Notes: generated by a model from the sequence alone, not told the origin. A stretch of 64,000 nucleotides of DNA from Caulobacteraceae bacterium (GCA_947475465.1 CANJLK010000002.1:1-64000); one strand, 5' to 3'. Positions 25,778 through 34,523 are shown, numbered from the stretch's first letter. Numbers and translations: made by a program.

Positions 25778-26968
25778 ATGCCGGACAGCCCGCTTCCCCC
25801 ACACCTCGACACGCAGTTTCAGCAGGGCCTGACCTGGCTGCGGGAGCACCTGCTCAATCACGCCGAGCAGACGTTTCGCCAAGTGCTGACCGCCGAACCC
25901 CGACACACGGCCAGCCGGCGGCTTTGGGGGATCGCCCTGCACAAGCTCGGCCGCCGCGCCGAGGGGATCGCCGCGATCGCTGAGGCCGTGCGCGGAGCGG
26001 ATGACAATCTGCGCGGACTGGCGGACCTGGCGGTGGCCTTACGCGACGACGGACAGTTCGACGCGGCGGCGAATGCCTATGCACGGGCGCTGGCGGCCCA
26101 ACCGCCGGGCGCCCACGCCCCGCCCCTGGCCGCTCAGGTGTTCTCCACCGACCGGGCCGCCCACGACTTCCGGATCGTCGACTACCCCTACCGGGCCGAG
26201 ATTCGCTATGGCGCCGGACGGCCGTCCCACCCGGAGTTGGCAGGCCTGATCGGCGGCGGAGACAGCCGCTACAGCGCCTTCCTGCGCAATCTTGGCGATC
26301 TGCGGGCGGACTTCGCCGCCATCCCGCTGGGCGGCCGCTACGAGGACGCCGGGCCGTTCTGGCTGAACGCCTGGTTCCCGCCGCTGGACGGCATGGCCCT
26401 GACCGGCATGCTGACGCAGCACAATCCGGCGCGCTTCATCGAGATCGGTTCCGGTGTCTCCACCAAGTTCGCCCGCCGCGCGATCGCCGGCCATGGACTG
26501 CGCACGCATCTGACCTCCATCGATCCCGAGCCGCGCAACGAGGTCGACCGGCTTTGCGACACCGTGATCCGCCAGCCCTTGGAGCGGTGCCCGCCCGAAA
26601 CCTTCGCCGCTCTGGAGGCTGGCGACATCCTGTTCCTCGACAGTTCCCACCGCGCGTTCCAGGGGTCCGACGTCACGGTCTTCTTCCTGGAGATCCTGCC
26701 GCGCCTTAGACCGGGGGTGATCGTCCACATCCACGATATCTACCTGCCGGACGACTACATCGCCGGCCATGTGCCCAGGCTCTGGAACGAGCAGTATCTC
26801 TTGGCCACAGCGCTGATTTTCGGCGCTGAACGGTTCGAAATCCTGTTCCCCAGCTGGTATGTGGGCCGGGACGCGGCGTTGGGGGCGGAGGCGGCCCGGC
26901 TGTTGCGCCTGGGGCCCTTGACCGATCTCAATCTCTATGGCGCCAGCTTCTGGCTTAGAACTGTCTAG
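25778..26968 (+). CDS. TPR-methyltransferase fusion protein
   Basis: A 396-residue protein with two parts. Residues about 15-115 are TPR-like helices (HAEQTFRQVLTAEPRHTASR, ALHKLGRRAEGIAAIAEAV, ALRDDGQFDAAANAYARAL). Residues about 205-360 resemble a class I SAM-dependent methyltransferase of the Methyltransf_24 type: FIEIGSGVSTKFARRAI (motif I), DILFLDSSHRAFQGSDVTVF and VIVHIHDIYLPDDY. Targets of such enzymes are often sugars or other small molecules, and the TPR part may bring a partner. Start ATG 25778 overlaps nothing. Ten bases before the nitrobindin-like gene. Confidence 0.8.
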   Translation: MPDSPLPPHLDTQFQQGLTWLREHLLNHAEQTFRQVLTAEPRHTASRRLWGIALHKLGRRAEGIAAIAEAVRGADDNLRGLADLAVALRDDGQFDAAANAYARALAAQPPGAHAPPLAAQVFSTDRAAHDFRIVDYPYRAEIRYGAGRPSHPELAGLIGGGDSRYSAFLRNLGDLRADFAAIPLGGRYEDAGPFWLNAWFPPLDGMALTGMLTQHNPARFIEIGSGVSTKFARRAIAGHGLRTHLTSIDPEPRNEVDRLCDTVIRQPLERCPPETFAALEAGDILFLDSSHRAFQGSDVTVFFLEILPRLRPGVIVHIHDIYLPDDYIAGHVPRLWNEQYLLATALIFGAERFEILFPSWYVGRDAALGAEAARLLRLGPLTDLNLYGASFWLRTV

Positions 26969-26977
26969 GAGACCGAC

Positions 26978-27640
26978 ATGGGCGCCTTTCCCGACGACAT
27001 ATTCACCGAGCCGGCGAATGTCGATCCCGACACGCTCGCCAACCTCGGACCGCTTCGCCGGCTGGCCGGCGTCTGGGAAGGCCGCAAGGGTATTGACCTG
27101 AACCCCAAAGCCGAGGGGCCTGAGCGCCGCAAGTTCATTGAGCGCATCGAGTTCCAGCCGATCGACCCCCAGACCAACGGGCCGCAGCTCCTCTACGGCC
27201 TGCGCTATCACGTCCACATCAACACCGAGGAGGAGCTGGCCACATTCCACGACCAGATCGGCTACTGGCTCTGGGAGCCCGCCACCGGCCTGCTCATGCA
27301 AAGCGTGACGATCCCGCGCGGCCAGTGCGTGCTGGCGGGCGGCCATGCCGCCGCCGATGCGCAAACCCTCAAGGTCGAGGCCCGGCGTGGAAGCACGGAG
27401 TTCGGCATCGTTTCGACGGCGTTCCTGGAGCACGCCTTCCGCACCGAGTCCTACAGCCTGGAGATCACCTTCAATCCGGACGGCTCCTGGCGCTACGTCT
27501 CCGAGACCATGCTGGCGGTGCGCGGCCAAGCGGACCTGTTCAACCATCGTGACGTCAACACCCTGGTGAAGGTCGCCGAGCCAGAGCCGAACCCGCTTGC
27601 GGTCCTGGTCAGCGCCCAGGAAAAGCCGGCCAGGGCCTGA
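26978..27640 (+). CDS. Nitrobindin-like haem-binding beta-barrel protein
   Basis: A 220-residue protein of the FABP-like/THAP4-type beta-barrel family. The family signature GxWxGxG appears as LAGVWEGRKGID near residue 30, and the ends of the barrel are seen in YSLEITFNPDGSWRYVSETM and a C-terminal HRDVNTLVKV with the His expected near the haem. Related proteins bind ferric haem and may scavenge nitric oxide or peroxynitrite; others have no haem. It shares a plus-strand run with the methyltransferase and glycosylase genes. Confidence 0.82.
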   Translation: MGAFPDDIFTEPANVDPDTLANLGPLRRLAGVWEGRKGIDLNPKAEGPERRKFIERIEFQPIDPQTNGPQLLYGLRYHVHINTEEELATFHDQIGYWLWEPATGLLMQSVTIPRGQCVLAGGHAAADAQTLKVEARRGSTEFGIVSTAFLEHAFRTESYSLEITFNPDGSWRYVSETMLAVRGQADLFNHRDVNTLVKVAEPEPNPLAVLVSAQEKPARA

Positions 27641-27648
27641 ACCAGCGC

Positions 27649-28479
27649 ATGACACCCACCGGTCCCGCCAACCTGTCGCCGGCCCAGGCCGAAGCCCTGC
27701 TGGCGTTCTGGGCCGAGGCCGGCGTCGACGCCATGCTCTTCGATGCGCCGGTCGACCGGATCGCCGCGGGCCAGATCGCCCGACCCGCGCCCCCTGCCCG
27801 GATCCCACCGCCCGCGCCAGCGCCCCACGCCGCCGGACGGCCGCAGCCCGACGTTTCCGCGGCGGTCATTCAGGCCCAGGCCCTGGCAGAGGCCGCGGGT
27901 GACCTGGAAGCCCTGGCCGCCGCCATCGCGGCCTTTGAGGGTTGCCCGCTACGGTTCGAAGGCGCGGCGTCCAAGGCGGTCTTCAGTCGCGGCGACTCTG
28001 GCGCGCCGGTGATGGTGATCGGCGAAGGCCCCGGCCAGGAGGAAGACCAGCGGGGCCAGCCGTTCGTCGGCCGCGCCGGCCAATTGCTCGACCGGATGCT
28101 GGCCGCCGCCGGCCTGACGGACCGGGTGTTCATCACCAACACGGTGTTCTGGCGACCGCCCGGCAACCGGACCCCGACACCCGGTGAACAGGCGGTCTGC
28201 GCCCCCTTCGTAGCGCGGGCTATCGTCCTGGTGCGCCCTAAGGTCCTGCTGCTGGCCGGGGGGGCGTCGGCCAAGGCCATGCTCAACACCACCGAGGGTA
28301 TTCTCTCGCTGCGGGGACGCTGGCACGAGTGGCGTTCGCCCGACGGAGCGCTGGAGATTCCCGCCATGCCGACACTCCACCCGGCCTTCCTTCTGCGCCA
28401 GCCGGCGGCCAAGAAGCGCGCCTGGGCCGACCTGATGACGCTGACTGAGCGCCTCGACCGGCCTCACCGTCCGGCCTGA
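27649..28479 (+). CDS. Uracil-DNA glycosylase family 4-like protein (cluster ligands incomplete)
   Basis: A 276-residue DNA-repair-type protein. Motif A is GEGPGQEEDQRGQPFVG (residues 125-141) and motif B LHPAFLLRQPAAKKRAW near the C-terminus; the intervening RPPGNRTPTPGE block is also typical. Compared with family 4 enzymes, which hold a 4Fe-4S cluster with four Cys, only two positions are kept: Cys99 and Cys184, with Phe96 and Trp168 in the other two places (spacings 3, 69 and 16 match the family). So it is a relative that probably lacks the cluster. The N-terminal 70 residues are an Ala/Pro-rich extension. Confidence 0.85.
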   Translation: MTPTGPANLSPAQAEALLAFWAEAGVDAMLFDAPVDRIAAGQIARPAPPARIPPPAPAPHAAGRPQPDVSAAVIQAQALAEAAGDLEALAAAIAAFEGCPLRFEGAASKAVFSRGDSGAPVMVIGEGPGQEEDQRGQPFVGRAGQLLDRMLAAAGLTDRVFITNTVFWRPPGNRTPTPGEQAVCAPFVARAIVLVRPKVLLLAGGASAKAMLNTTEGILSLRGRWHEWRSPDGALEIPAMPTLHPAFLLRQPAAKKRAWADLMTLTERLDRPHRPA

Positions 28480-28595
28480 AGCCCAATCCGGCGAAGCAGC
28501 GGCCGTTCGTCGGAAGCGTGCACGGCATGCTGATGTCCCGGCGCCCGAACCGCGGCCAATCGGCGCAATTGTTCCGGTGAAGCTTCCGCTTGGGG

Positions 28596-28623
28596 TTGAT
28601 CGTTCACCCTGGTCGGCTAGCTT
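28596..28623 (+). promoter_or_regulatory. Candidate promoter of the lytic transglycosylase
   Basis: TTGATCG, a 13-base spacer, then GCTAGCTT. This matches the Caulobacter housekeeping type, with GCTA exact and the -35 one base off. Transcription would start near 28630, about 60 bases before the ATG at 28691. Confidence 0.5.
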
Positions 28624-28690
28624 GCCCGCCGGGGTTCACGAGAAGAGGACCGTGGTGACTCGCGAAATGCGAGGCTGCGGATGAGACGGC

Positions 28691-30304
28691 ATGACGCTGA
28701 TGAAGCGCCTGCGCGTCGGGGCGACCGCCCTGACCTGCTTCGCCGCCATCGCAGCCCAGGCGCACGCCGGGTCGCTGCAAGCCCTTTCGTACAGCGATGT
28801 CCGCGCCTATTCCGCCGCCTTCGAGGCCACTGAGCGGGGCGATTTCATCGACGCCCAGATGCAGTCGGGCGCGGTGCAGGACAAGTCGCTGTTGGGCTAC
28901 CTGTCGTTCCGCGAACTTATGCATCCGACGGCTCACATCGCGGCGTTCGACGAACTTTCCGGCTGGCTGGCCAAGTTCCGAGACCTGCCGATCGCCGACC
29001 GGATCTTCGCGCTGGCCTCCAAGCGCCGGCCTGACCCGAGCCTCCAGGCGCCCCGGCCGCTGATCACCCTGGCTGACGCGCCCGCGCCCACTGCCGCGCC
29101 GGAGCGGGGCCGACGCGCCCGCGAGGCCTTCTATTCGGGCGATGTGCGACGGGCCCTGGCGCTGGCGCCCGGAGCCGGCGAGCGCTGGATCGCGGGCCTG
29201 GCCGCCTATCGCCTTAAGGAATATGGCCGGGCTCAGGGCTATTTCGCCGAGCTTGCCGCCGATGCCGGGACCGACGCCTGGACCCAATCGGCCGCCGGCT
29301 TTTGGGCTGCCCGCTCCGCCCTGATCCAGGGCGATGGCGATGGCGCCGACCGCTTCCTGGCCATCGCCGCGCGCAACGACGAGACCTTCTATGGGATGAT
29401 CGCCCGTCGCCAGGCTGAACTCAGGACCTCTGCCCGGCAGCAGCAGGTGGCGGACGATCCCGTGGGCCAACTGATGCTGACCGCTTACGCTCCCGCGCAG
29501 GCGACCCACGCCCAGGACCTGGCCCAGTTCGTGGCCGACGACCCGCGCGCCCACCGGGCCGCCGCCCTGGCCCAGATCGGACGCGGCGCGGACGCGGTGC
29601 AGGAACTGCGGGCGGGACTGGCCCTGGCTCAGACCTCGGACGCGCGCGCCCGCTGGCGGGCCCTGACCGAGGCGCTCGGAACTTCCCTGGCCGATCGCGT
29701 TCAGCCGCCCCGGAACGCCGACTTAGACTATCCGATGCCCGACCTCAGCCCCCGCAACGGTTTCACTGTGGACAAGGCCCTGGTCTACGCTGTCGTCCGA
29801 CAGGAGAGCCGGTTCAACCCGCAGGCCGTTTCGCCGGTCGGCGCGGTGGGCCTGATGCAACTGATGCCGGAAGCCGCTGCGCGAGCGGCGGGCGACGACA
29901 AGCTGCGGAGCGACACGAGCCCGCTCTTCGACCCGGCCTTCAACCTGCGGGTCGGCCAGGATTACCTGACCTGGCTGATGGAACGGGGCGTGGGCCAGAA
30001 CCTGCTTCGGGCGGTCGCGGCCTATAACGGCGGTCCTGGGCTGGTGCAGAAGACCGCCCAGGCGCTCGGCGACCCCGCCGACGATCTGCTGCTGATCGAG
30101 TGCCTGCCGGCCCAGGAGACGCGCAACTATGTGGAAAAGGTCGTCGCCGGCTATTGGACCTATCGGCGGATGTGGGGCCAGGACGCCCCGACTCTCGATG
30201 CTGCCGCCAGCGGCGCACTCGCCGACCCGCGCCTGGACCTAGACCAGACGGGCCGCCCCGCGGCGAAGCTGGCCGCGCAGTCGCTTGAGACTGGGGCCCG
30301 CTAG
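28691..30304 (+). CDS. Soluble lytic transglycosylase (SLT, periplasmic)
   Basis: A 537-residue exported muramidase-like enzyme that cleaves the MurNAc-GlcNAc bond and forms 1,6-anhydromuropeptides. Signal peptide MTLMKRLRVGATALTCFAAI ends at AHAG. A helical solenoid domain covers residues about 40-340, then the SLT domain: VRQESRFNP with the catalytic Glu372, GAVGLMQLMP and AYNGGPGLVQK. The frame also allows a start at 28700. Its 3' end overlaps the convergent GT2-like gene by 66 bases. Role: peptidoglycan turnover and insertion of envelope machinery. Confidence 0.93.
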   Translation: MTLMKRLRVGATALTCFAAIAAQAHAGSLQALSYSDVRAYSAAFEATERGDFIDAQMQSGAVQDKSLLGYLSFRELMHPTAHIAAFDELSGWLAKFRDLPIADRIFALASKRRPDPSLQAPRPLITLADAPAPTAAPERGRRAREAFYSGDVRRALALAPGAGERWIAGLAAYRLKEYGRAQGYFAELAADAGTDAWTQSAAGFWAARSALIQGDGDGADRFLAIAARNDETFYGMIARRQAELRTSARQQQVADDPVGQLMLTAYAPAQATHAQDLAQFVADDPRAHRAAALAQIGRGADAVQELRAGLALAQTSDARARWRALTEALGTSLADRVQPPRNADLDYPMPDLSPRNGFTVDKALVYAVVRQESRFNPQAVSPVGAVGLMQLMPEAAARAAGDDKLRSDTSPLFDPAFNLRVGQDYLTWLMERGVGQNLLRAVAAYNGGPGLVQKTAQALGDPADDLLLIECLPAQETRNYVEKVVAGYWTYRRMWGQDAPTLDAAASGALADPRLDLDQTGRPAAKLAAQSLETGAR

Positions 30305-30679
30305 GCCCGCCGCCGCATCCCGGGTGATTAGGACGCCGAAGGGTCGTGGCTGAAGAAATCCGGCCTCCCCCTCGATGGTCGCGTCACCGCCGCCGCCGCG
30401 CACGTGCTGGGCCAGTGCTTCCAGCCAACCGGGCTTCAGGCGAATCTTCGCCGGCAGGACCAGCAGCCGTTCGGACCGCGCCTCGGCGATGCCGCCGGCC
30501 AGGTCGGCGACCAGTTCCGCACCGGTCTCCTCGCGCAGGACCGCCAGCAGGTCAGGCGGTCCGCCGCCGGCGATCAGCACCTCGCGAACCAGCCCTTCGA
30601 CCGAGGCCGAGGTCAGGCAGGCCAGAAGGGCCGGCAGCCTGTCCCCCGCATCGGCCGTCTCGACGATCACCGTGAGCAT
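30239..30679 (-). CDS. Short glycosyltransferase-2-like protein
   Basis: A 146-residue protein resembling the nucleotide-sugar half of GT-A type glycosyltransferases: MLTVIVETADAGDRLPALLA, VREVLIAGGGPP and LAGGIAEARSERLLVLPAKIRLKPGWLEAL. The second, acceptor-binding half found in GT2 enzymes is missing, so catalysis is uncertain; it may be a partial or non-catalytic relative. A basic C-terminus (LKRLRGQLRRGAARLV) could bind membrane. Overlaps the SLT gene convergently and follows the serine-hydrolase gene end by 47 bases on the same strand. Confidence 0.7.
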   Translation of the reverse strand: MLTVIVETADAGDRLPALLACLTSASVEGLVREVLIAGGGPPDLLAVLREETGAELVADLAGGIAEARSERLLVLPAKIRLKPGWLEALAQHVRGGGGDATIEGEAGFLQPRPFGVLITRDAAAGLAGPSLKRLRGQLRRGAARLV

Positions 30680-30726
30680 GGCCCTAAAGGCGCGTGCGCC
30701 GCGCCGAAGGTCAATGGCGCGCGGGC

Positions 30727-31860
30727 CTAGTCGCCGGCGACGATCCCGGTCATCAGCTTGATCAGCAGCGTGGACTCGACCGCCTCGACCTCGGTGCCTT
30801 CGCCCGCATTGGCGGCGACCAGCACCCCGCCCATTTGATCGGGCGCCAGGGCAATGAGCGCGGTCGAGTAGCCGTTGGATCCGGCGTGGGTCAGCATCCG
30901 GATCGGGGCGGTCTTCGGCCAGGTGGTCCGCACGCCCCAGCCCAGGGCGGCGGCGGTGTCCCCCTGGGGCTTGTGCAGCAAGACATAGGTCGAGGCGGCC
31001 AGCAGCCTGCCCTGCCCCCGCTCGCCCGCCATCTGGTCGATGGCGAACGCCGCCCAGTCCCGCAGGGTCAGGCGCACCGCGCCCGCCGGGGCGAACAGCG
31101 GCGGGTTGTCGGCCTGCAGCCCCACCAGTGGCTTGCCGGCCTTGTGACCCAGGATCTCGCCCCCTGCATAGGGCTGGAAGTCGACCTTCATGCCCAGGGG
31201 ACGAAACACCTCTTGCTGCATCAACACTTCGAAGGTCTTGCCCGTGGCCCGCTCGGCGATCGCACCGGCCAGCACATAGTCGCTGTTGGAGTAGGCGGAG
31301 GCCGCCCGCGCCGAACCGATGGGCGGCTCATTCAGGACCTGGCGGGCGAAGTCCTGGCGCTGGGTGGGCAAGGGCCGCCGATCCGCGAAGGCCTGGGCGA
31401 TCATCTTCGCATCGCCGGTGTCGTCGAGGTCCCGCAGGCCGGCGCGGTGGGACAGCAGGTCCACCAGGGTCACGTCCCTGTATTCCGGCCGCATGGCGAC
31501 TTCGGGCAGAAGCCGGCTGAGCGGTGTCGTCCAGGACAACACCCCCCGCTCCACCAGCCGGGCCACCATGGTGGCGGTCATCGCCTTGGCGTCCGAACCG
31601 ATGTGCCAGCGCCCCTCGCGTGTCACCCGGTCGGGCTTTCCAGCTGCCCGTACGCCGTCCACCGCCTGTTCAGCGATCACGCCATGGCGGATCACGAGAA
31701 GGCCCATCGCGGGGATCTTGGGATCGTTGAGCGCCTCGGCGATCAGCGCGGGGAGAGCCTCCGATCGCGTCTGCGAGGACTGCGCCAGCGAATGCCTTGG
31801 CGCGAAGAGCGCCAGGCCGGCGCAAAACGCGCTCAAGAGGTGAAGAGCGGCTCTTTTCAT
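30727..31860 (-). CDS. Exported serine hydrolase, class C beta-lactamase-like
   Basis: A 377-residue exported protein of the beta-lactamase/D-Ala-D-Ala-peptidase fold. The signal peptide ends near HSLAQ. Catalytic motifs: SxxK as S89-D-A-K92, the YxN motif as Y190-S-N, and HAG at 325-327 in place of KTG. With HAG, such proteins are usually esterases or peptidases rather than true beta-lactamases. It starts five bases after the DUF4386-type gene stop, so both belong to one unit under the TetR-controlled promoter. Substrate unknown. Confidence 0.87.
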   Translation of the reverse strand: MKRAALHLLSAFCAGLALFAPRHSLAQSSQTRSEALPALIAEALNDPKIPAMGLLVIRHGVIAEQAVDGVRAAGKPDRVTREGRWHIGSDAKAMTATMVARLVERGVLSWTTPLSRLLPEVAMRPEYRDVTLVDLLSHRAGLRDLDDTGDAKMIAQAFADRRPLPTQRQDFARQVLNEPPIGSARAASAYSNSDYVLAGAIAERATGKTFEVLMQQEVFRPLGMKVDFQPYAGGEILGHKAGKPLVGLQADNPPLFAPAGAVRLTLRDWAAFAIDQMAGERGQGRLLAASTYVLLHKPQGDTAAALGWGVRTTWPKTAPIRMLTHAGSNGYSTALIALAPDQMGGVLVAANAGEGTEVEAVESTLLIKLMTGIVAGD

Positions 31861-31865
31861 CGGCT

Positions 31866-32633
31866 TCACTTGGCGGCTGCTTTGGTGCGGATCAGGCCAA
31901 GTCCCGTGGCGATCAGCCAAAGGGTCAGCCCCACGAAGCCTGCAATGGTCACCAGGGCGAAGACATCGCCCGCGCGGCCGAGCGCGACGGCCAGACCCTC
32001 GCCCGTTCCAACGATCATGGCAATGCTGGCCAGGCCGCCGAGCCTGCCGGCGATCTTCGCGCCTTCGGCCCGCTGGAGGGCCGCCACCTGGAGGACAAAG
32101 GCGGCCGTGAGCAGTTGGCCCAGGTGCTCGCCGATCGCCACCCCGCCCCAGGCGTTCAGGATGTCGAAGCTTTGCTCGGCGCCGAGGCGCGCCGCCGACG
32201 AGGCGGAAGGATCGGCGTGCAGGCGCGCCAGGGCGGGAACCGCGAACACCCAGCGCGAGAGACCGACTGCCTGAATGAGCCCGGCCAGGCCGCCCGCCAG
32301 GGCCGCGCCGATCGCCAGGGCGGGCCTTGCAGACAGGCGCTGGCGCGTGATCGCCAAAGCCGGGGCGATCAGCGTCAAGGCCAGGGCGCACAACATGAAG
32401 CCATGCCAGACGATGACCAGTATCGGCCCCCCCGCCGCGAACAGGTCGAGCGCCTCGCCCGCCGGACGCCGCAGGACATGCGGATAGTCGTAGAGAGCGC
32501 CCAGGGCGGAAAAGGGAACGTTAAAGGCGACGGCCAGCGCGATGACCGCGACACCCAGTCCGCGGGCCGCGTCGATTTCGCGCGCTTCACCGCCGGGGGC
32601 GGTCATCGGGGCTGTTCCAGTGCTGAGGGACAT
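31866..32633 (-). CDS. DUF4386-type membrane protein
   Basis: A 255-residue integral membrane protein with about six hydrophobic segments (for example DAARGLGVAVIALAVAFNVP, FMLCALALTLIAPALAI, LAGLASIAMIVG-like regions). The sequence IGEHLGQLLTAAFVLQ and the Ala/Leu-rich helices fit the DUF4386 family as I recall it. Function unknown. ATG 32633 is chosen because it lies nearest the palindromic operators; an in-frame ATG at 32666 exists. First gene of the unit with the serine hydrolase, divergent from tetR. Confidence 0.72.
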   Translation of the reverse strand: MSLSTGTAPMTAPGGEAREIDAARGLGVAVIALAVAFNVPFSALGALYDYPHVLRRPAGEALDLFAAGGPILVIVWHGFMLCALALTLIAPALAITRQRLSARPALAIGAALAGGLAGLIQAVGLSRWVFAVPALARLHADPSASSAARLGAEQSFDILNAWGGVAIGEHLGQLLTAAFVLQVAALQRAEGAKIAGRLGGLASIAMIVGTGEGLAVALGRAGDVFALVTIAGFVGLTLWLIATGLGLIRTKAAAK

Positions 32634-32671
32634 TGTGCATTTCCAGTTGTTGCTTGAGAGTGGCAACCCTC

Positions 32672-32691
32672 ATATCACCGACCGGTGACAT
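32672..32691. promoter_or_regulatory. TetR operator 1 (palindrome TCACCG-AC-CGGTGA)
   Basis: A 20-base near-perfect inverted repeat, core TCACCGACCGGTGA (32675-32688) as a perfect 6-2-6 palindrome extended by ATA/CAT ends. Lies between the divergent DUF4386-type and tetR genes. Confidence 0.75.
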
Positions 32692-32703
32692 GCGTAAACG
32701 GAT

Positions 32704-32723
32704 TTATCACCGACCAGTGACAT
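32704..32723. promoter_or_regulatory. TetR operator 2 (second copy of the palindrome)
   Basis: A second copy, core TCACCGACCAGTGA (32707-32720), one base less symmetric than operator 1. Its centre is 32 bases from that of operator 1, about three helical turns, so both sit on the same face of the DNA, as expected for cooperative binding by a TetR protein. Confidence 0.75.
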
Positions 32724-32742
32724 TTTGTGCGAGAGGGCCTAG

Positions 32743-33396
32743 TTGACACGGGCCGTGACCCCGGAGACCACCTTGCCTGAACCCGCCGAATCCCGGACCC
32801 GCGACCGCGCCCGCACGGAGGCGGCGATCATCGCCGCGGCGCGGCAAGTCCTGGCTGAATCCGGTTTCCAGGGCTTCGGCGTCAATGCAGTGGCCCGCCG
32901 CGCCGATTGCGACAAGCAGCTGATCTACCGCTACTTCGGCGGCCTTGAGGGCCTGGTGGAGGCCATCGGAAGTCAGCTCGCCACATGGCTCGAAGACAGT
33001 CTCGCCGAGCCGGGCGAGGCGCCGCCCGCGACCTATGCCGACCTGGCGGAGCGGCTGATCCTGCGCTTCCTCGACGCGCTTCGCGCCAATCCGTTGGTCC
33101 AGAAGATCGCCGCCTGGGAGGTCGCCGATCCCTCCCCGCTCGTGGCCTGCCTGACTATGGCCCGCGGGATGGCGATGGTCCGCTGGATTGCCCGCATGCG
33201 CGGCGACCTGACCCCGCCGGCCGCCCTGGATGCCCCCGCACTCAACGTCGTGCTGATCGCCGCTGTCCAGCAGTTGGTGCTGTCGGGCGCATCGAGCGGC
33301 ATGTTCTCCGGCGTTGACCTTCGGACCGACGCCGATTGGGATCGGATTCGAACTGCAGTCCGGCGGTTGGTGCGCGGGGCCTACCTGGAGACCTGA
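32743..33396 (+). CDS. TetR-family transcriptional regulator
   Basis: A 217-residue repressor. The helix-turn-helix is at residues about 35-65 (AARQVLAESGFQGFGVNAVA, then RRADCDKQLIYRYFGGLEGL), typical TetR. The C-terminal ligand domain is variable and the inducer is unknown. TTG 32743 follows GAGAGGG at good spacing; alternatives are GTG 32755 and TTG 32773. It is divergent from the DUF4386-type/serine hydrolase unit, with two copies of one palindrome between, so it very probably represses both itself and that unit. Confidence 0.88.
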   Translation: MTRAVTPETTLPEPAESRTRDRARTEAAIIAAARQVLAESGFQGFGVNAVARRADCDKQLIYRYFGGLEGLVEAIGSQLATWLEDSLAEPGEAPPATYADLAERLILRFLDALRANPLVQKIAAWEVADPSPLVACLTMARGMAMVRWIARMRGDLTPPAALDAPALNVVLIAAVQQLVLSGASSGMFSGVDLRTDADWDRIRTAVRRLVRGAYLET

Positions 33397-33407
33397 GCAG
33401 GGTGAAT

Positions 33408-33422
33408 GTTCTTGTTATGTTC
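33408..33422 (+). promoter_or_regulatory. SOS (LexA) box GTTC-N7-GTTC
   Basis: GTTC, TTGTTAT, GTTC: an exact match to the alphaproteobacterial LexA motif GTTC-N7-GTTC, 24 bases upstream of the GTG of the radical SAM gene and 12 bases after the tetR stop. Confidence 0.7.
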
Positions 33423-33446
33423 ACTCGCGACTTCTAGCTTGGGCGA

Positions 33447-34523
33447 GTGACCACCTTCACCCAGCAGATCCGCGGGCGCGGCGCCCGGACCAACGCTACA
33501 GGACGCTTCGAAAAGGCCACGCGGGAGGCCTTCGACGATGGCTGGACTCCGGACGACATCGAACCCACCCAGCTGACTACCACCGTCTCGCCCGAGAAGG
33601 CGAAGGCGATCATCACCCGCAACGACAGTCCTGACGTCGGCTTCTCTGCCTCCATAAACCCCTATCGAGGCTGCGAGCACGGCTGCATCTACTGCTATGC
33701 GAGGCCCGCCCACGCCTACATGGGCCTGTCGCCCGGCCTCGATTTCGAATCCAAGCTCTTCTTCAAGCCGGAGGCGGCGAAGCTGCTGGAGCGCGAGCTG
33801 TCCAGCCCCCGCTACGCGCCCGAAGTGATCCATGTGGGCGGCAATACGGACCCCTACCAGCCCCAGGAACGCAAGCTCAGGGCTACGCGGCAGGTGATCG
33901 AGGTGCTGTCGCGGTTCAACCATCCCTTCTCGATCATCTCGAAGTCGGCGCTGATCCTGCGCGATCTCGACCTCCTGGCGCCCATGGCAGAGAAGAACCT
34001 GGTCAGGGTGGCGATCTCGATCACCTCACTCGACCGCAAGCTGGCGCGGTCCATGGAGCCCCGCGCGGCGACGCCGGAAAAGCGGCTGGAGACGGTGCGG
34101 CGGCTCTCGCAAGCGGGGATTCCGGTGGTGGTGACGTTCGCGCCCGCCATCCCCGGACTGAACGACCACGAAATGGAGGCGGTTCTGGAGCGCGCCGCCC
34201 AGGCCGGCGCGCGGGGTGCGGGCTATGTCGCCCTTCGCCTTCCCATGGAGATCGCCGATCTGTTCCAGGAGTGGCTGGCCACAGACCACCCGGACCGCGC
34301 CAGCCGGGTGATGTCGCTGGTGCGCCAGATGCGCGGCGGCAAGACCTATGACAGCCAGTGGGGCAAGCGGATGAAGGGCGAAGGCCCGATCGCGGCGCTG
34401 ATGTCGCGCCGCTTCGCGGTCGCCAAGACCCGCTATGGCCTGGCCGGGCGGCTGGGTGACATGGACCTGACGCGGTTCGCGCCGCCACCGAAGGCCGGTG
34501 ACCAGATCGACATGTTCGGCTAG
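33447..34523 (+). CDS. PA0069-family radical SAM protein (spore photoproduct lyase-like)
   Basis: A 358-residue radical SAM protein of the COG1533 group, relatives of spore photoproduct lyase. The cluster motif CX3CX2C is C76, C80 and C83 in [15 protein letters not shown]; the [18 protein letters not shown] and [11 protein letters not shown] segments are typical of PA0069-type proteins. These are often annotated as DNA repair photolyases, but activity is unproven. The GTG start at 33447 is supported by the SOS box just upstream, which argues for a DNA-damage role. Confidence 0.9.
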   Translation: MTTFTQQIRGRGARTNATGRFEKATREAFDDGWTPDDIEPTQLTTTVSPEKAKAIITRNDSPDVGFSASINPYRGCEHGCIYCYARPAHAYMGLSPGLDFESKLFFKPEAAKLLERELSSPRYAPEVIHVGGNTDPYQPQERKLRATRQVIEVLSRFNHPFSIISKSALILRDLDLLAPMAEKNLVRVAISITSLDRKLARSMEPRAATPEKRLETVRRLSQAGIPVVVTFAPAIPGLNDHEMEAVLERAAQAGARGAGYVALRLPMEIADLFQEWLATDHPDRASRVMSLVRQMRGGKTYDSQWGKRMKGEGPIAALMSRRFAVAKTRYGLAGRLGDMDLTRFAPPPKAGDQIDMFG

